Source: Bacillus cabrialesii
GTDB lineage: Bacteria > Bacillota > Bacilli > Bacillales > Bacillaceae
Assembly: GCF_004124315.2 (NCBI RefSeq)
Contig: NZ_CP096889.1
Span: 3,517,001-3,581,000 of the forward strand
Direction: 5' to 3'
Length of the DNA: 64,000 bases
Below, piece by piece: positions 61,868 through 64,000 of this stretch. Position numbers and translations under genes: made by a program. Position 1 is the stretch's first letter, and each line of letters begins with the position of its first letter. The notes under the pieces were generated by a model. That model saw only the letters and a list, made by a program, of their open reading frames with translations. It did not search any database and had not been told where the DNA came from.

Positions 61868-63253
61868 TTATAAATTGACGCTCCCCAAGTCTTTAGCCAA
61901 TTCCTCGAGCGGCAAGCCCGGAAAGTACTTGTCAGAAGGTTCCGTTCCCCGAACAGCCGGACGGCCGATAGAGTGGTAAATGTATCCGGCCGCCTGCATC
62001 TCTTCAAGTGAAAATAAATTTCTGCCGTCGATGATGATTGGCTGTTTTAAGAGGGTTTTCACTTTTACAAGCTCCATTTCTTTTACTTCCGTCCAGTCCG
62101 TTAAAATCAGGCATGCATCTGTCTCATCAATCGCATCATACACATCTGTGTAATACTCGACCTGTCCGCCAAGTATTGCTGAAGCTTCAGGGATAGCAAT
62201 CGGATCGTATGCTTTTACATGGGCGCCCAGCTGCTGCAGCATCGGGATAATATCAAGAGCAGGAGCGGATCTCACATCGTTTGTATTTGGCTTGAAAGCC
62301 AATCCGAGAACGGAAATGGTTCTTCCTTTGATGCTTCCCATCACAGTTAAGAGTTTATCTACAATGTGAACGCGCTGTTTTTCGTTCGTTTCAATGACAG
62401 CTTCGATGAGCTTAAACGGGTAGCCAGCCGATTTTGCGATTTGGAGCAGTGCGGTTGTATCCTTTGGAAAACATGATCCGCCAAAACCAATACCAGCTTT
62501 CAGAAACTTTCTGCCGATACGGCTGTCTAGCCCGACGCCATCAGCAACTTTTGAAACGTCTGCTCCGACTCGCTCACAAATGTTTGCGATATCATTGATG
62601 AAAGAAATCTTTGTCGCCAGAAACGCATTCGCGGCGTATTTAATCATTTCTGCACTTTCTAAGTTTGTTTTAATCACAGGAGCGTGGAAAGGCTGGTGCA
62701 GCTCCTCAATGATGGCAGCGGCTTTATGACTCGTTGAGCCAATCACGGCGCGCTCCATATTCATCGTGTCATGAATCGCTGAGCCTTCTCGAAGGAATTC
62801 AGGGTTAGATACAACATCAAATGAGTATCTTCCCTTTGAAGATTTTTGAACGATAGATTGAACCAGTTTTCCTGTTCCGACCGGGACTGTGCTTTTATTT
62901 ACGATCACTTTATAGCCGTTGAGATGCTCACCGATCGTTTTCGCCGCGGCTTTCACGTACGTTAAATCAGCTTCACCTGTTTTGGACATCGGCGTTCCGA
63001 CTGCAATATAAATGATGTCTGACGACCGAATGGCGGACGGAATATCGTTAGTAAAGGACAGACGCTGATCAAGCACATTTTTTTCAACTAAGTCTGCAAG
63101 CCCTGGCTCATAGATCGGGATTACTCCATTTTTCAGACTTCTGATTTTTGATTCATCGATATCACAGCAAACCACTTTATTGCCGATCTCCGCAAAGCAA
63201 GTGCCTGACACGAGTCCTACATAACCTGTTCCAATTACAGCTATATTTTTCAC
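61868..63253 (-). CDS. tuaD: UDP-glucose 6-dehydrogenase TuaD
   Basis: A 461-residue enzyme that makes UDP-glucuronate for teichuronic acid. NAD-binding GTGYVGLVSGTCFAE is at the start, followed by the catalytic cysteine in GFGGSCFPKD near 260 and the C-terminal UDP-binding domain (GLAFKPNTNDVRSAPAL). GTG 63253 lies about 9 bases after AGGAGAGG, while ATG 63262 would touch it, so GTG was chosen. It is the committed step of the pathway. Confidence 0.97.
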   Translation of the reverse strand: MKNIAVIGTGYVGLVSGTCFAEIGNKVVCCDIDESKIRSLKNGVIPIYEPGLADLVEKNVLDQRLSFTNDIPSAIRSSDIIYIAVGTPMSKTGEADLTYVKAAAKTIGEHLNGYKVIVNKSTVPVGTGKLVQSIVQKSSKGRYSFDVVSNPEFLREGSAIHDTMNMERAVIGSTSHKAAAIIEELHQPFHAPVIKTNLESAEMIKYAANAFLATKISFINDIANICERVGADVSKVADGVGLDSRIGRKFLKAGIGFGGSCFPKDTTALLQIAKSAGYPFKLIEAVIETNEKQRVHIVDKLLTVMGSIKGRTISVLGLAFKPNTNDVRSAPALDIIPMLQQLGAHVKAYDPIAIPEASAILGGQVEYYTDVYDAIDETDACLILTDWTEVKEMELVKVKTLLKQPIIIDGRNLFSLEEMQAAGYIYHSIGRPAVRGTEPSDKYFPGLPLEELAKDLGSVNL

Positions 63254-63315
63254 AGCGCTCATCCCTCTCCTGTAAAATTCATCTTCCTGTTTATATTGGT
63301 CTCAGTTTCTTACGA

Positions 63316-64000
63316 TTAAACGGACGTTTTCATGACCGTCTGATACTGGTGATGCAAGGCCTTGGCATTTCTTCCGGCGTCGAATTGCGCCTGCACGATT
63401 TCATACAAATCATCTGCTACTTCCGGTTTCCATATTTCCTCATGTTCGTACTGAGTGATCGCTTCTGCCAAAGCTTCAGCAGACTTCGGCTTAATCAGCA
63501 GATGCCGATGCTTTCCGAATAACGTTGCCACACCGCCAACATCTGTACAGATAACAGGAACCTTTAAGGCCAGCGCCTCAATCACGACAGTCGGCATCCC
63601 CTCACTATAAGAAGGAAGCACGAACATGTCTGCCGCAAGCAAGTAGTCCCTTACCTTATGATTCGGCACTTGGCCTGTGACAATATGTCCTTTCTCGGTC
63701 AGCATTGCTTTTGCAGGACCATCTCCGACAAATACTGCTGTAGGGGGTTCCTTCAACGACTCGATGGCTTCAGACAATTCAAAAATGCCTTTCTCCTTGA
63801 CGAGCCGGCCCACATAGACCGCCAGACGCTGATCGAGCGGGAGACCGAGTTTTTTTCTGATTTCTTCTTTTGTCTGCTCATTCTCCTGAAAGCGGCTGAG
63901 CTGTATGCCGATCGGTAAAACCGAGCTGTCAAAGCCGGAAAGCTTTTTGGTTTCTTCCTGTAACTTGTGGCTGACTGCTAAAACGGCTGACGCGGAACCT
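63316..64000 (-). CDS. tuaC: teichuronic acid glycosyltransferase TuaC (5' end outside window)
   Basis: The 228 C-terminal residues of a GT4 enzyme are visible; the frame stays open to base 64000. Motifs include LPIGIQLSRF, VYVGRLVKEKGIFEL (the nucleotide-binding turn), VLPSYSEGMPTVVIEALALKVPVICTDVGG (E-x7-E) and a C-terminal helix. It lies 62 bases upstream of tuaD in the same operon, so the promoter is beyond the window. Confidence 0.93.
   Translation of the reverse strand, partial: GSASAVLAVSHKLQEETKKLSGFDSSVLPIGIQLSRFQENEQTKEEIRKKLGLPLDQRLAVYVGRLVKEKGIFELSEAIESLKEPPTAVFVGDGPAKAMLTEKGHIVTGQVPNHKVRDYLLAADMFVLPSYSEGMPTVVIEALALKVPVICTDVGGVATLFGKHRHLLIKPKSAEALAEAITQYEHEEIWKPEVADDLYEIVQAQFDAGRNAKALHHQYQTVMKTSV

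Overview
The window is a chromosomal segment of a Bacillus subtilis-group bacterium. Gene order and content (nagA-nagB-nagR, yvnB, yvmBA, yvlABCD, uvrBA, csbA, yvkCBA, minJ, swrA, ctpB, ftsEX, cccB, yvjA, prfB-secA, hpf, the late flagellar genes, comF, degSU, yvyE, tagV, tagO, tuaC-H) follow the B. subtilis 168 map as I remember it. Several differences show it is not strain 168: there are two full-length flagellin genes, an in-frame swrA, no pulcherriminic-acid synthesis genes, and a foreign AT-rich block between yvyE and tagO. Gene names rest on recalled family and synteny knowledge; no database search was run.

Layout. 1-1.9 kb: amino-sugar catabolism (nagA 3' end, nagB, nagR). 1.9-7.7 kb: a large secreted phosphoesterase (yvnB) divergent from the MarR regulator/exporter pair yvmB-yvmA, with two matching palindromic operators between them. 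7.7-9.8 kb: yvlABCD envelope-stress operon with a consensus SigW promoter. 9.9-16.9 kb: yvkN, a second flagellin, and the csbA / uvrB-uvrA repair genes with SigB and LexA sites. 17-22.4 kb: a small secreted protein and the yvkC-yvkB-yvkA operon (phosphotransferase, TetR regulator, drug exporter). 22.4-33.7 kb: division, protease, export and translation genes (minJ, swrA, ctpB, ftsEX, cccB, yvjA, prfB with its programmed frameshift, secA, hpf).

33.8-48.5 kb is the motility/competence/degradative-enzyme locus. It holds fliD-fliS-fliT plus one extra unrecognised gene, hag with SigD promoter and CsrA hairpin, csrA-fliW, yviE, flgL-flgK-flgN-flgM, yvyF, comFC-comFB-comFA, a DegV/FakB protein and degU-degS. 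Together these encode the late filament parts, the chaperones and anti-sigma checkpoint, the flagellin translation feedback (FliW-CsrA-Hag) and the DegSU system that works with SwrA on motility.

48.8-56.4 kb: yvyE and tagV, then an accessory block inserted between the convergent tagV and tagO genes. It has three tandem, related, cysteine-free secreted proteins of 150-151 residues ending in GVWSPDS(I/V), then three hydrophobic permease-like proteins, one ABC ATPase and one membrane-anchored protein, all on one strand. The block is very AT-rich. It looks like a secreted-peptide or bacteriocin-type production and transport/immunity system and is the main candidate for something undescribed. 56.4-64 kb: tagO (teichoic acid initiation) and the teichuronic acid genes tuaH-G-F-E-D and partial tuaC.
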